From Candidatus Bathyoplasma sp. NZ (GTDB lineage Bacteria > Bacillota_I > Bacilli_A > MAG-NZ): a stretch of DNA of 64,000 nt. The notes under the pieces are model-generated. The model did no database searches. It saw nothing but the letters and a program-made list of their open reading frames with translations, and was not told where the DNA came from. Each line of letters begins with the position of its first letter. The first letter of the stretch is position 1. The DNA lies in contig JABENI010000007.1 in the NCBI GenBank assembly GCA_013332095.1, forward strand, positions 62,001 to 126,000, read 5' to 3'. Below are positions 34,735 through 44,372 of the stretch, one piece after another. A program made the position numbers and the translations under genes.

Positions 34735-35427
34735 ATGATAACTTCAGTAAGTAATGAAAAAATAAAAGAATTAATCAAATTAAAACAAAAAAAATATCGA
34801 ATAGAAAACAAAAAATTTTTAATTGAAGGGTACCATTTAGTAGAAGAAGCATATAAAAAAGGAATTTTAATCGAAGTTTTTTCTGTTAAAGCAGAAAATT
34901 ATCCAAACAGTACTTTAATTTCTGAAAATGTTTTACGTAAATTAACTTTTTCTAAGAGTCCACAAAAGATTGTCGGAGTTTGCCAATTTTTTAACAATCA
35001 GTACGAAAGTGATAAAATACTAGTTCTTGATAATATTAACGATCCCGGAAACTTTGGAACATTGCTAAGAACTGCGCTAGCTTTTGGCTATAAAAGAATT
35101 ATCGTCAGCGAAGATACTTGCGACCAATACAACGATAAAGTTATTAGAAGTAGTCAAGGGGCAATTTTTAACGTTCAAATTATTAGAGGAAACTTACCCC
35201 AATTATTAAAAAAATTAGAAAATTTTAAAATAATTGGCGCCACTTTAAACGGAGAATTCCAAAGACCTAGTAGGGAAAAAATTGCCTTAGTATTGGGAAA
35301 TGAAAGTCAAGGAATAAATTCTGAAGTCCTAAAATGTTGTCAGCAGTTAGTATCAATTGAAGTAGCTGAAGTAGAGTCGTTAAATGTTGCTGCAGCTGGA
35401 AGTATTTTGATGCATAGTTTTAAGTGA
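34735..35427 (+). CDS. SpoU-family rRNA 2'-O-methyltransferase
   Basis: The 230-residue protein has an N-terminal substrate-binding domain (KKFLIEGYHLVEEAYKKG) and the SPOUT knot with motif 1 DNINDPGNFGTLLRTALAFG, motif 2 IALVLGNESQGI and motif 3 VESLNVAAAGSILMH. It methylates ribose in 23S rRNA or tRNA using S-adenosylmethionine; the target cannot be read from sequence. It resembles B. subtilis YsgA. RBS AGAGGGTGA. It ends with TGA. Confidence 0.88.
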   Translation: MITSVSNEKIKELIKLKQKKYRIENKKFLIEGYHLVEEAYKKGILIEVFSVKAENYPNSTLISENVLRKLTFSKSPQKIVGVCQFFNNQYESDKILVLDNINDPGNFGTLLRTALAFGYKRIIVSEDTCDQYNDKVIRSSQGAIFNVQIIRGNLPQLLKKLENFKIIGATLNGEFQRPSREKIALVLGNESQGINSEVLKCCQQLVSIEVAEVESLNVAAAGSILMHSFK

Positions 35428-35462
35428 AAAGTAGTCAATTGATAACTAGCTTCGTTTATGAT

Positions 35463-35491
35463 TTGACCAAGTTATAGAACTGTGTTAAAAT
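35463..35491 (+). promoter_or_regulatory. Promoter of the rimP-nusA-infB operon
   Basis: TTGACC at 35463 and TAAAAT at 35486 are 17 bases apart. The predicted start is near 35498, just ahead of a terminator-like hairpin. Confidence 0.75.
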
Positions 35492-35504
35492 GTAAAGCAT
35501 ACAT

Positions 35505-35536
35505 AAGGTGGGTTGGCTTGACTAATCCACTTTTTT
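35505..35536 (+). terminator. Leader terminator (attenuator) before rimP-nusA
   Basis: AAGGTGGGTT pairs with AATCCACTTT (two G-T pairs) around a nine-base loop and is followed by a T-run. It lies directly after the predicted transcription start and 28 bases before the rimP start, so it can act as an attenuator rather than ending a gene. The upstream methylase gene ends 78 bases earlier and could also use it. Confidence 0.7.
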
Positions 35537-35563
35537 ATTAATTTTTCATAACAGGAGGTAAAA

Positions 35564-36013
35564 TTGGATAAAATAAAAAATTTTGTGAACGAGCATTCAA
35601 AAAAATTAAATTTGGATTTATACGACATTGAATTTGAAAAAGAGCACGGGGAAATGGTCCTTAGAGTAATGGTCGATAAAGAGCCTGCTGTTACGATTGA
35701 TGAATGTGTTAAACTAAATAATTTGCTGTGCGATCAAGGAATTGATAATTTAATAGATAAAGAATTTAATTTAGAAGTTTGTTCTCCTGGAATTGAAAGG
35801 AAATTAAGAAATTTAACAGAAATAAAAAATTCAATTGGCAAATATATTTACATCAAGACATTTGCAAGTATTGAAGGACAGAAAGAATTTGAAGATTATT
35901 TGATAGATGTAAAAGATCAGTTAATTATATTGAAAAATGATTTAGAGATAGAATATAAAAAAATAGCTACTATCAGATGGGCTATTGATTTTAGCAAAGG
36001 AGTGAAAAAATGA
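35564..36013 (+). CDS. rimP: Ribosome maturation factor RimP
   Basis: The 149-residue protein has the RimP N-terminal alpha/beta domain (LDLYDIEFEKEHGEMVLRVMVDKE, then CVKLNNLLC, and NLEVCSPGIERKL) and the C-terminal Sm-like domain. It is needed for 30S maturation. The start is TTG 35564 with strong RBS AGGAGGT. The TGA stop overlaps the nusA start by four bases. First gene of the conserved rimP-nusA-ylxR-ylxQ-infB-rbfA operon. Confidence 0.93.
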   Translation: MDKIKNFVNEHSKKLNLDLYDIEFEKEHGEMVLRVMVDKEPAVTIDECVKLNNLLCDQGIDNLIDKEFNLEVCSPGIERKLRNLTEIKNSIGKYIYIKTFASIEGQKEFEDYLIDVKDQLIILKNDLEIEYKKIATIRWAIDFSKGVKK

Positions 36014-37116
36014 TAAGTAAGGAATTTTATAACGCTTTAAATTTACTAGCTGTAGAAAGAGAAATACCAGTAGAAAGAGTATTAGAAATTTTTAAAAAAG
36101 GAATAGAGAGTGCCTATAAAAAAGAGTATAATAGGGCTGAAAATGTAGTAGTTGACTTTCAACCTGAGAAAAATAAAATCCTGGTATTTTCTAGGAAAGA
36201 AGTAGTAAATGAATTTCCTGAAAAGGGTACTGCTACTGAATTTATCCTCTTAGAAAATGCGAAGAAAATTAGAAAATCAGCCAAAATAGGAGAAGCGTTA
36301 AATATTGAACTTTCGACAAAAGAATTTGGCAGGTTAGCTGCGTCACAGACTAAACAAATTTTAAATCAAGGATTAAAAGATTACGAAAAAGAATTAATTT
36401 ATGATTATTTTAAGAAAAAGGAAAACGAGATAGTTATCGCTACTGTTGTAGCAATTAATGAAAATTTTATCTCTTTAAGTTTAGCAAAAAATACTGTTAC
36501 TAATCTACCGGTAAATGAAACTAATGAAAATGATAATTTTAAAATTGGTGATAAAATTAGAGTGTATGTAACAAAAGTAGAACTTATTTCGGAAAAGAAA
36601 AAAACCAAAGTATTTGTTTCTAGAAAAGATAAAAATTACGTTAGAAGAATCTTCGAAAAAGTAGTTCCTGAAATAGTAGATGGAACTATCGAGATAATGG
36701 GTCTAGCCAGAGACGCTGGAGAACGTACTAAAGTGGCAATTGCTACTTTCGATCAATACGTTGACCCAATAAGTGCCTGCATCGGAATTAATAAAGTTAG
36801 AATTAATGAAATCATCGACAATTTAAACGGTGAAAAAATAGATATTTTTGTTTGGGATAACGATCCCAAAGTTTTAATAGCTAATAGTTTGAGTCCAGCC
36901 AAAGTAGTTGGAATAAGTATAAATCAAAGAGATAAAGAAGCGTTAGCAATTGTCGATGAAAGTCAACTGTCGTTAGCGATTGGAAAAAGAGGACAAAACG
37001 TTCGTTTAGCTGTTAAAGCAACCGGATGGAAAATTGATATTAAACCGTTAACCGAAGCAATAGAAAAAAAAATTCCTTTCGAAAAAATAACAACTGAAAA
37101 GTACAATGAAAATTAA
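36010..37116 (+). CDS. nusA: Transcription termination/antitermination factor NusA
   Basis: The 368-residue protein has the NusA N-terminal domain that binds RNA polymerase, an S1 domain around residues 135-200 (IVIATVVAINENFISLSLAKN), and two KH domains with GERTKVAI and SPAKVVGISI to GKRGQNVRLAVKATGWKIDI. It lacks the C-terminal acidic repeats of proteobacterial NusA, as in other Gram-positives. It regulates pausing and termination, and could feed back on the attenuator ahead of rimP. Confidence 0.96.
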   Translation: MISKEFYNALNLLAVEREIPVERVLEIFKKGIESAYKKEYNRAENVVVDFQPEKNKILVFSRKEVVNEFPEKGTATEFILLENAKKIRKSAKIGEALNIELSTKEFGRLAASQTKQILNQGLKDYEKELIYDYFKKKENEIVIATVVAINENFISLSLAKNTVTNLPVNETNENDNFKIGDKIRVYVTKVELISEKKKTKVFVSRKDKNYVRRIFEKVVPEIVDGTIEIMGLARDAGERTKVAIATFDQYVDPISACIGINKVRINEIIDNLNGEKIDIFVWDNDPKVLIANSLSPAKVVGISINQRDKEALAIVDESQLSLAIGKRGQNVRLAVKATGWKIDIKPLTEAIEKKIPFEKITTEKYNEN

Positions 37117-37381
37117 AAAAATACCAATCAGAAAATGTGTAGTGACGAAAGAAAGATTTCCTAAAAAAGAATTACTTAGAATAGTTAAAACCAAAGAAGG
37201 AAAAGTTTTTGTTGATTCAACAGGTAAAGCAAACGGAAGAGGAGCTTATATTAGTTTGAAAAAAAGTACGGTAACTAAAGCAAAAAAAAGTAAAGTTTTA
37301 AATAGAATTTTTGAAACTGAGATAGATGAATTAATATACGACGAAATTTTAGAATATATTGAAAAAGCAAAAGATTCTTAA
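37106..37381 (+). CDS. ylxR: YlxR/RnpM RNA-binding protein
   Basis: The 91-residue protein has the YlxR signature: IPIRKCVVTKERFPKKELLRIVKTKEG, then DSTGKANGRGAYI. Family members bind RNA; the B. subtilis protein modulates RNase P activity. It overlaps nusA by 11 bases and ylxQ by 23. The order between nusA and infB is conserved in Bacillota. Confidence 0.92.
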   Translation: MKIKKIPIRKCVVTKERFPKKELLRIVKTKEGKVFVDSTGKANGRGAYISLKKSTVTKAKKSKVLNRIFETEIDELIYDEILEYIEKAKDS

Positions 37382-37664
37382 TTTAATCGGGCTAGCAACT
37401 AGAGCTAGAAAAATTATCTCAGGTGAAGAAATGGTATTAAAAAAGATTGAAAAAGTAAACATTGTTTTTTTAGGTAGTGATGCCGGGCCAAATACCACAA
37501 AAAAGATTACTAATAAATGTAATCACTACCAAAAAAAATTAATAAACTGCTTTACTAAAGCAGAACTTACCAAAGCAATTGGAAAAGATAACAGAGTAGT
37601 GTTAGCAATTGTAGACAGAGGGTTTTGTCAAGCAATAAACAAATTGTTAGAAGAGGCGATTTAA
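37359..37664 (+). CDS. ylxQ: L7Ae-family ribosomal protein YlxQ
   Basis: The 101-residue protein has the L7Ae/L30e fold (LNLIGLATRARKIISGEE, then VFLGSDAGPNTTKKI, and VLAIVDRGFCQAI), which binds K-turn RNA. Start is TTG 37359, overlapping ylxR by 23 bases. It stops in TAATG shared with the infB start codon. Role in ribosome or RNA metabolism is not well defined. Confidence 0.88.
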   Translation: MKKQKILNLIGLATRARKIISGEEMVLKKIEKVNIVFLGSDAGPNTTKKITNKCNHYQKKLINCFTKAELTKAIGKDNRVVLAIVDRGFCQAINKLLEEAI

Positions 37665-39499
37665 TGAAAAAAGAAAAAAGAAAAAATGTAAAAGTTAAAA
37701 AGGTAGTAGAGACACGCATTTCTAATACTCCTAAAAAAGTAGAACTGTCAGAAAAAATTTTATATTTTAAAGACAATATGACTATCCAAGAAGTAGCTGA
37801 TAGTTTGAATATTAAAAGTGCTGAAATAATTAAAAGTTTGATGTTACTCGGAGTAATGGCCAATCAAAATCAAACTGTCGACAGAGAAACTTTAGAAGTA
37901 GTATTAGCCGAATTAAATGTTGAAGTAAAAGATGAAGTCGTAACTGATTTTTTAAGATACGATGAGTTTAAAATCGAAGATAAAGAAGAAAACTTAGTAG
38001 AAAGAGCACCCATTATTACAATAATGGGACATGTAGATCACGGTAAAACTACCCTGTTAGATGCAATTCGTTCAAGTAGAGTAGCTGCCGGTGAATTTGG
38101 AGGGATTACTCAACACATTTCAGCATATCAAATAGAAAAAAATGGTAAAAAAATTACCTTTTTGGATACTCCTGGACATGCAGCATTTACTGAAATGCGT
38201 TCGCGAGGGGCTAGAGTTACTGATATCGCAATTATCGTAGTTGCGGCTGATGATGGGGTAATGCCTCAAACAAGAGAAGCAATTGACCACGCTAAAGCAG
38301 CTAAAGTACCAATTATTATCGCAGTCAATAAAATTGATAAAGAAGTTGGAAATCCCGATAGAGTAAAACAAGAATTATCAGAATACGGATTAATTGCCGA
38401 AGACTGGGGTGGAGATACAATCTTTTGTAACGTATCTGCTCTATCCAAATTAGGAATTGACAATCTATTGGAAAGCATTCAATTATTAGCTGAAATAGAA
38501 GGGTTTAAAGCTAACCCTAACCGTTTAGCAATTGGAACTGTAATCGAAGCAAAATTAAATGAAAAAATTGGTCCTGTTGCGACTGTTTTAGTTCAAAACG
38601 GAACGATGAAAATTAGGGACTCAATCGTTATTGGAGATACTTACGGTAGAATAAGAACAATGGTAAACGATTTTGGAAAAAAGATCAATGAAGCATTGCC
38701 ATCGACACCAGTTGAAATTTCAGGACTGAATAATGTTCCTAAAGCTGGAGACAAATTTATGATTTTCTCTGATGAAAAAAGTGCTAGAGCAGTTGCTGAA
38801 CAGAGAACACATGATACTTGGAAAAACGAAAAAACTATTTCTAAAGGCGTTAATTTAGAAGATTTATTTTCGGAATTAGAAGTTGAAGAGACTAAAGATA
38901 TAAACCTTATTATTAAAGGTGATGTTCAAGGTTCAGTAGAAGCACTTAGAAATTCAATCACCAATATTTTTGTTGAAGGAACTAAATTAAATATTATTCG
39001 TTCAAGTGTTGGAACGATTACAGAAACAGATATTATGTTAGCAAAAGCATCACAAGCAATCGTCATCGGCTTTAACGTTAGACCGATAGCTACTGTTCGC
39101 TCCCTAGCTAATGAAAATAAAGTTGATATTCGTTTACACAACATAATTTACAAAGTTATTGAGGAATTAGAGCAATCTTTAACGGGGATGTTAGAAGCAA
39201 AATTAGTAGAAAAAATAACTGGTCAAGTTGAGATAAGAGAAATTTTCAAAGCTACTAAAATTGGAACAATTGCTGGGTCTTTCGTAACTGATGGGGTAGT
39301 CTATAAAAAATCTTTAATCAGATTGATTCGTGAAGGTTTAGTAATTTACGAAGGGGAACTTTCTTCATTGAAAAGATTTAAAGATGATGCAAAAGAAGTT
39401 AAAGAAGGTTATGAGTGTGGTTTAACCATAGATAAATTCAACGATATTAAAGTAAATGACATTATAGAATGTTATATTATGGCTGAGGAAACAAAATAA
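37664..39499 (+). CDS. infB: Translation initiation factor IF-2
   Basis: The 611-residue protein has a short N-terminal IF2-N domain ([32 protein letters not shown]), the G domain with P-loop GHVDHGKT, switch DTPGHAAF and NKID, and the C-terminal domains that bind initiator tRNA. The reduced N-terminal region is common in low-GC Gram-positives. An open frame continues 39 bases upstream to TTG 37625, but ATG 37664 has the better RBS (AGAGGCG) and overlaps the ylxQ stop as TAATG. It brings fMet-tRNA to the 30S. Confidence 0.97.
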   Translation: MKKEKRKNVKVKKVVETRISNTPKKVELSEKILYFKDNMTIQEVADSLNIKSAEIIKSLMLLGVMANQNQTVDRETLEVVLAELNVEVKDEVVTDFLRYDEFKIEDKEENLVERAPIITIMGHVDHGKTTLLDAIRSSRVAAGEFGGITQHISAYQIEKNGKKITFLDTPGHAAFTEMRSRGARVTDIAIIVVAADDGVMPQTREAIDHAKAAKVPIIIAVNKIDKEVGNPDRVKQELSEYGLIAEDWGGDTIFCNVSALSKLGIDNLLESIQLLAEIEGFKANPNRLAIGTVIEAKLNEKIGPVATVLVQNGTMKIRDSIVIGDTYGRIRTMVNDFGKKINEALPSTPVEISGLNNVPKAGDKFMIFSDEKSARAVAEQRTHDTWKNEKTISKGVNLEDLFSELEVEETKDINLIIKGDVQGSVEALRNSITNIFVEGTKLNIIRSSVGTITETDIMLAKASQAIVIGFNVRPIATVRSLANENKVDIRLHNIIYKVIEELEQSLTGMLEAKLVEKITGQVEIREIFKATKIGTIAGSFVTDGVVYKKSLIRLIREGLVIYEGELSSLKRFKDDAKEVKEGYECGLTIDKFNDIKVNDIIECYIMAEETK

Positions 39500-39835
39500 A
39501 TGGGAACAACTCAAAAAATTGAATGCGAAATGCAAAGAATTATTTCAATTATAATTCAAAGAGAACTTAAAGATGAATCAGTTAAATTAGTTACCATTAC
39601 TGGTATCAAACTTTTATCTGATTTATCAAAAGCAACTGTTTATTATACTGTGATGGGTCAAATTGCTAAAAAAGAAGCAGTTAACAGAAGTTTAAATAAT
39701 GCTAAAGGTTTTATCAAATCTAGCATGGCTAAAAAAATGAATATTAGAAGAATTCCTGATTTAGTTTTTGAATTTGATAAAGCTTTAGAGTACGGAAATA
39801 AAATAGATGAAATATTAAATAATTTAAAAAAATAG
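39500..39835 (+). CDS. rbfA: Ribosome-binding factor A
   Basis: The 111-residue protein is a KH-like RbfA: ECEMQRIISIIIQRELKD, KLVTITGIKLLSDLSKATVYYTVMG, and RRIPDLVFEFDKALEYGNKIDEIL. It helps 16S 5'-end maturation and 30S assembly in the cold. ATG follows the infB TAA with no gap. Last gene of the operon. Confidence 0.93.
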   Translation: MGTTQKIECEMQRIISIIIQRELKDESVKLVTITGIKLLSDLSKATVYYTVMGQIAKKEAVNRSLNNAKGFIKSSMAKKMNIRRIPDLVFEFDKALEYGNKIDEILNNLKK

Positions 39836-39862
39836 TATTATAATAAATAATACTGTTTTTTA
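39832..39862 (+). terminator. Terminator of the nusA-infB-rbfA operon
   Basis: ATAGTATTAT pairs with ATAATACTGT (one G-T pair) around AATAA, followed by TTTTTT. Confidence 0.8.
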
Positions 39863-39919
39863 TTTGTTTAAAGAACGATTAAAATGGTGTATAATAAATA
39901 TATCAGAGGTGAGTATTAT

Positions 39920-41341
39920 ATGGAAAAAAATGAATTTTTAGCATCTTTAGAAAATAATTTAACATTACTTGATGAAATTATTGTCGATGATATTATAGAA
40001 TATTATAGTTCTATTTTTGTATATGAAAAAAAATTTAATAATAAGAATAATCAAGAAGTACTTGAAAGTTTAGGAAATCCTGAAGATATTGCTAAATCAA
40101 TATATATAAATTATGAAATAAAAGAAGAGAAGTGGAGTTCAACTCGAGATGTAAAAATCAATAATAAGAAAATAATAACAGTAGTCTTGTTAGATGTATT
40201 TCTATTTTCTTGGCTGATACCATTCGTTGTTTTTATAACATTAGCGACATTAGCAATTTTTATTACCTTTCCAGTTGCCCTATCCGTTTTAGCTGGCTTA
40301 AATTTTAAAGATGCCTTACTGATGGTATTTTTCATAATTGGTTCATACTCGACAATTGCGGTACTGGTAATCGCAATTACCGAACTCTCTTTAGTCGTTA
40401 TAAAAAAGGTTATTTATTTAAACGTCATGTCGTTTACCCCACATTTGCATACTACCGGAAGAATGATTAAAAAACTTTCACTGATGAAAATAATGAATAA
40501 TGCTAAAATATGTAAAAATGTTTTAATTAATATTTTTATGATTGCCTTATTTGTGTCATCAACGACTTTTCTAGTAATCAATGATAAATACGGTAACTTT
40601 TTTTCGGTATTTACCGCAGATATTATGATGGAAGAAGAGATAGTAAGAGATTTATCAAATGAAATAGAAATACTTGATCAGTATTATATCGACCTTGATT
40701 TTGGTGATCTTGATCTAATAATAACAACGAACAATACTACTGACTTAAAAATTACTCATTTATATAATTTAGAAGATTCTTTTGAATCAATTATTGACAT
40801 CGATAATAATACAATTTTTATTTCGACAAATCAAGCTAACGTTAGAAATACACTACTATCCAAATACAAAGGTAAAATAGTACTATCTATTCCCGATAGT
40901 TTGTTGACTTCTAAAATTAATTTAAAAATTGGTGATGGTCAAGTATTTATCAATGATTTTGCCTTAGAAGAGTTGGCAATAAATATTGATGCCGGTGAAT
41001 TAGCTGTTTACGACATTGATACTGTAAATTTTGATTTGAACTTGAAAAAAGGAAAGGTAAATTTATTGAATAGCAACATTTTACACGGAGACTTACTTAT
41101 TACAGATGGAAAAGTAAACTTATTTGATATTAACAGTGCTATTCATGATGGCAATTATTTGAAAGTAATTACAGCGTTAGGAAGTTTAAAATTAAATAAT
41201 GTTTACACTGAAAGTATTGATTTAAGCTCTGTTGATGCTAGTATAGATTTTAAAAATGAAAACACATTTTATATAATAGATAATTTAGTTACAACATCTA
41301 CTACGGGAACTATTAATCTAAATGTTAAAGTTAAAGAATAA
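39920..41341 (+). CDS. DUF1700/HAAS membrane protein, second paralogue without PadR
   Basis: The 473-residue protein has the same plan as the PadR-linked protein at 31380: a helical DUF1700/HAAS domain (EFLASLENNLTLLDEIIVDDIIEYYSSIF, then LESLGNPEDIAKSIYINY), about four membrane segments, and an extracellular beta-rich DUF4097-like half (IVLSIPDSLLTSKINLKIGDGQVFINDFALEELAINIDAGELAVYD). The DTSN repeats are missing. I choose ATG 39920, preceded by AGAGGTGAG, over the in-frame ATG 39884. No PadR gene is adjacent, so it may be controlled by the distant PadR or be constitutive. Confidence 0.8.
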   Translation: MEKNEFLASLENNLTLLDEIIVDDIIEYYSSIFVYEKKFNNKNNQEVLESLGNPEDIAKSIYINYEIKEEKWSSTRDVKINNKKIITVVLLDVFLFSWLIPFVVFITLATLAIFITFPVALSVLAGLNFKDALLMVFFIIGSYSTIAVLVIAITELSLVVIKKVIYLNVMSFTPHLHTTGRMIKKLSLMKIMNNAKICKNVLINIFMIALFVSSTTFLVINDKYGNFFSVFTADIMMEEEIVRDLSNEIEILDQYYIDLDFGDLDLIITTNNTTDLKITHLYNLEDSFESIIDIDNNTIFISTNQANVRNTLLSKYKGKIVLSIPDSLLTSKINLKIGDGQVFINDFALEELAINIDAGELAVYDIDTVNFDLNLKKGKVNLLNSNILHGDLLITDGKVNLFDINSAIHDGNYLKVITALGSLKLNNVYTESIDLSSVDASIDFKNENTFYIIDNLVTTSTTGTINLNVKVKE

Positions 41342-41361
41342 TTTAACTGATAGAGGAAAAA

Positions 41362-43131
41362 ATGAGAGTAATTGATTTCGAAGAAAAATTGAAGATTTTA
41401 CCAAATTTACCAGGTTGTTATCTATACTTGGATTTAAAAAAAGAAATTATTTATGTTGGAAAATCAAAAGATTTAAAAAAAAGAGTTAATTCTTATTTTA
41501 ACCGTGCCCACAACTCAAAAACTGCCCTTTTAGTTAATGAAATATATGATTTTGAATTTGTTGTCACTAAAAGTGATTTAGAAGCTTTGATTTTAGAATT
41601 AAATTTAATAAAAGAAAACACGCCTAAATACAATATCAAATTGAACGATGATGCAACTTATCCCTACATTCAAGTAAGTAGAGGGAAAAATCCTAAAATA
41701 ATTATTACTAGAAATCCCAAAAAGAAAAATGGTAAAGTTTTTGGTCCCTTTCCCAACTCCTATGCAGCTACTCAAACAGTAAAGTTATTAAATAAGTTAT
41801 ATCCACTGAGAAGTTGTAAAAAACTACCTAAAAAAGAATGTCTATACTATCATTTAAATCAATGTCTCGGACCATGTATAAAAAAAATCGATCCCGAAAT
41901 ATATCAAAATATTGTCAAAGAAATTTACGCTTTTTTAAAAGGAGATACTAAATTAGTCCTAGCAGATTTAAAAAAGAAAATGAATACCGCTAGCGAAAAT
42001 TTAGATTTTGAAAATGCCAAAGAGCACCGAAATTTAATTTATTCAATTGAAAAAATAGTAGAAAAACAACAGATTTCTTTAAATGATTTTCAAGATAGAG
42101 ATATTTTTGGTTATTACGCAAATGAAAAATATTTGTGTGTTTCAATATTTTACTATCGTCGGGGGAAAGTAATTGCAAGAGATGTCGACATTACCGAATA
42201 TATTGAGGAAGTAGAGCAGGCATTTATTAATTATCTGCTTCAATTTTACATAAATTACGCTCGCCCTAAACCAAAGGAAATTCTAGTTCCTTTTGAGTGT
42301 GATGAATTAAAAAAATTGTTAGATGTTAAAATAATCATTCCTAAAATTGGAAACAAGAAAAAATTGTTAGATATGGCTCGGAATAATGCTCTGCACATGA
42401 TTAAGGAAAAAGAACTTTTATTAGAAAGAAAAAAAGAGAACACGGTTAATGCTTGCGTTGAATTAGGTGAAATTTTAAATATCGAGTATCCAAAAGTAAT
42501 CGAATGCTTTGATAATTCAAATATCCAAGGTACTGCTAGTGTCAGTGGTATGGTGCAGTATTTAGATGGAGTAGCAAACAAAAGAGGATATCGTAAATTT
42601 AAGATTAAGACTGTTGAAGGTCCTGATGATTACGCTACTTTAAAAGAGGTAATCTACCGTAGATATTTAAGTTTATTAACTAAAAATTTGCCTCTGCCTG
42701 ATTTAATTATTGTAGATGGCGGAATGGGACAAGTAAGTTCGACATTACAAATATTAAATAGTTTAAATTTAGATATTCCGCTGATTGGTTTAATGAAAGA
42801 CAGTAATCATAAAACAGAATCAATTGTTACAAAAAACAAAAAAATTATAAAACTTAATAAAAGGTCAAAAATTTATAAATTGTTAGCAAACATTCAAGAA
42901 GAAGTTCATCGATTTGCGATTAATTATCATCGCAACGTTAGGTCTAAAAGTCTTATATCCAGTATTTTAGATAATATTGAAGGTATCGGCGAAAAAAGAA
43001 AAATTTTATTGTATAAAAATTTTGACAGTATCGAAAGTATGAGAAATTCTGATATCAGTGAATTTACTAAAATTGGGATCTCAAATCAATTAGCAATTAG
43101 AATTAAAAAAACTTTATTAAGTGACAAATAA
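41362..43131 (+). CDS. uvrC: Excinuclease ABC subunit C
   Basis: The 589-residue protein has the GIY-YIG nuclease (LPGCYLYLDLKKEIIYVGKSKDLKKRVNSYF), UVR domain (KMNTASENLDFENAKEHRNLI), the RNase H-like C-terminal nuclease (ECFDNSNIQGTASVSGMVQYLDGVANKRGYRKFKIKTVEGPDDYATLKEVI, with IIVDGGMGQ) and a final helix-hairpin-helix (LDNIEGIGEKRKILLY). It makes the two incisions in nucleotide excision repair with UvrAB. It follows the DUF1700 gene by 20 bases. Confidence 0.96.
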   Translation: MRVIDFEEKLKILPNLPGCYLYLDLKKEIIYVGKSKDLKKRVNSYFNRAHNSKTALLVNEIYDFEFVVTKSDLEALILELNLIKENTPKYNIKLNDDATYPYIQVSRGKNPKIIITRNPKKKNGKVFGPFPNSYAATQTVKLLNKLYPLRSCKKLPKKECLYYHLNQCLGPCIKKIDPEIYQNIVKEIYAFLKGDTKLVLADLKKKMNTASENLDFENAKEHRNLIYSIEKIVEKQQISLNDFQDRDIFGYYANEKYLCVSIFYYRRGKVIARDVDITEYIEEVEQAFINYLLQFYINYARPKPKEILVPFECDELKKLLDVKIIIPKIGNKKKLLDMARNNALHMIKEKELLLERKKENTVNACVELGEILNIEYPKVIECFDNSNIQGTASVSGMVQYLDGVANKRGYRKFKIKTVEGPDDYATLKEVIYRRYLSLLTKNLPLPDLIIVDGGMGQVSSTLQILNSLNLDIPLIGLMKDSNHKTESIVTKNKKIIKLNKRSKIYKLLANIQEEVHRFAINYHRNVRSKSLISSILDNIEGIGEKRKILLYKNFDSIESMRNSDISEFTKIGISNQLAIRIKKTLLSDK

Positions 43132-43172
43132 CTTTTATTTTCATAAGATAATAGAGAATGGGGGTTATAAAA

Positions 43173-43379
43173 TTGGCATATAGTATTTTAACTAAAAGAG
43201 AAAAAGAAATTTTTGAACTAATTATACAAAAGTATGATACATTAGAGATAGCTAAAAAATTAGGTATTAGTGAAAAAACAGTCAGAAATCATATTTCAAA
43301 CGTAATTCAAAAATTAGGAGTTCGTGGAAGAACTCAAGCAATAATCGAATTGATTAAAATTAAAGAGTTAACGATATAG
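43173..43379 (+). CDS. gerE: GerE-type LuxR-family regulator
   Basis: The 68-residue protein is almost only a LuxR HTH: LTKREKEIFELIIQKYDTLEIAKKLGISEKTVRNHISNVIQKLGVRGRTQAIIELIKI. It resembles B. subtilis GerE (74 residues), the last regulator of the mother-cell sporulation cascade, which controls coat genes. There is no receiver or ligand domain. An in-frame ATG lies at 43158, but AGAGAATGGGGG overlaps it and is spaced for TTG 43173. Similar length and near-identical core motifs support the GerE call; other stand-alone LuxR proteins are possible. Confidence 0.82.
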   Translation: MAYSILTKREKEIFELIIQKYDTLEIAKKLGISEKTVRNHISNVIQKLGVRGRTQAIIELIKIKELTI

Positions 43380-43418
43380 GAAAATAAAAAGTCAGGTTTT
43401 ATAAAAGTGGGTGGAAAA

Positions 43419-44285
43419 ATGAGAGTTGTAATTGGATCTATACGTAATATTCATTTTGATTGCAGAATTATATCAATTAGAATAAAAAACAGAGTGGAGT
43501 ATTTTTATCTGCAAGGAAGTTTAGTCAAAAAATTTTCAAAATATTTAATTAGAGGAAGATTTGTCACATTCAAAGTAACAGATGAACACAAAACTATCAA
43601 TAAATTAAAAGCGCTAAAAATAGATAGTTTTACTAAAATAACAATGCAAAGATATCGTGAAAAAGTCGATTACTATAATTTAGATGTTGTTAAAATGGGA
43701 ATTTATAAAGTAATGCACACTAAAAGAAACAAAATGTTTTTAGATTTAGAACTTTCAATGCACCCCTATACTAAAAGTGAAAAATTTGTTCAAGAAATTA
43801 TTCAAATTGGGATTGTTATAGAAAATAATCAAGGAAAAGTATTAGAAGAGTACTCTACCTACGTAAAACCTAGACTGTATCCTAAAATTACCATCAGAAC
43901 TAAAAAGTTTTTAAAAATTGACCAAGGGACAATCAACAGAGGAATAACTGCTAAAATATTTTACGATCAGTTTAAAAAACTCGTTGACCAATACGACCCA
44001 ATTATCGTAATTTGGGGTAAAAATGACGTTATATCTCTACAAGATTTTTACCAAATAAATAAATTTAGAAATATTACGCCGAGAGAAAAATTTTTAAACT
44101 TAATGCAAGTGTACAAAAATTTTTATAATTTTAAAAATGATGTTGGCTTATTTAAGTGTTTTGAATCTTTTGGAAATATTTTAGATAAGCAAAAACACGA
44201 TGCTTTAGAAGATGCTAAAATTACTAGATTAGTATTTGAACATTTTAAAGTTGAATCTTCAACTATTCTAAACGTTGCTAATTAA
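43419..44285 (+). CDS. DnaQ-like (DEDDh) 3'-5' exonuclease family protein, KapD-like
   Basis: The 288-residue protein has an N-terminal domain of about 100 residues of unclear fold, then a DEDDh exonuclease: MFLDLELSM (first Asp and Glu), QEIIQIGIVIENN, an Asp in WGKNDVISLQDF, and KHDALEDAKITRLVFEHF (His and final Asp). KapD-type exonucleases have been linked to sporulation timing; otherwise a DNA or RNA trimming role is possible. ATG 43419 is preferred over GTG 43407 because GGGTGG lies directly before it. Confidence 0.78.
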   Translation: MRVVIGSIRNIHFDCRIISIRIKNRVEYFYLQGSLVKKFSKYLIRGRFVTFKVTDEHKTINKLKALKIDSFTKITMQRYREKVDYYNLDVVKMGIYKVMHTKRNKMFLDLELSMHPYTKSEKFVQEIIQIGIVIENNQGKVLEEYSTYVKPRLYPKITIRTKKFLKIDQGTINRGITAKIFYDQFKKLVDQYDPIIVIWGKNDVISLQDFYQINKFRNITPREKFLNLMQVYKNFYNFKNDVGLFKCFESFGNILDKQKHDALEDAKITRLVFEHFKVESSTILNVAN

Positions 44286-44372
44286 AAAAAAACTATCAAT
44301 ACACAAAATTCGACATTTTTTTACCTTTAAACATGATAAACTACAGTATATAATATAATAGTGAGGTAAAAT

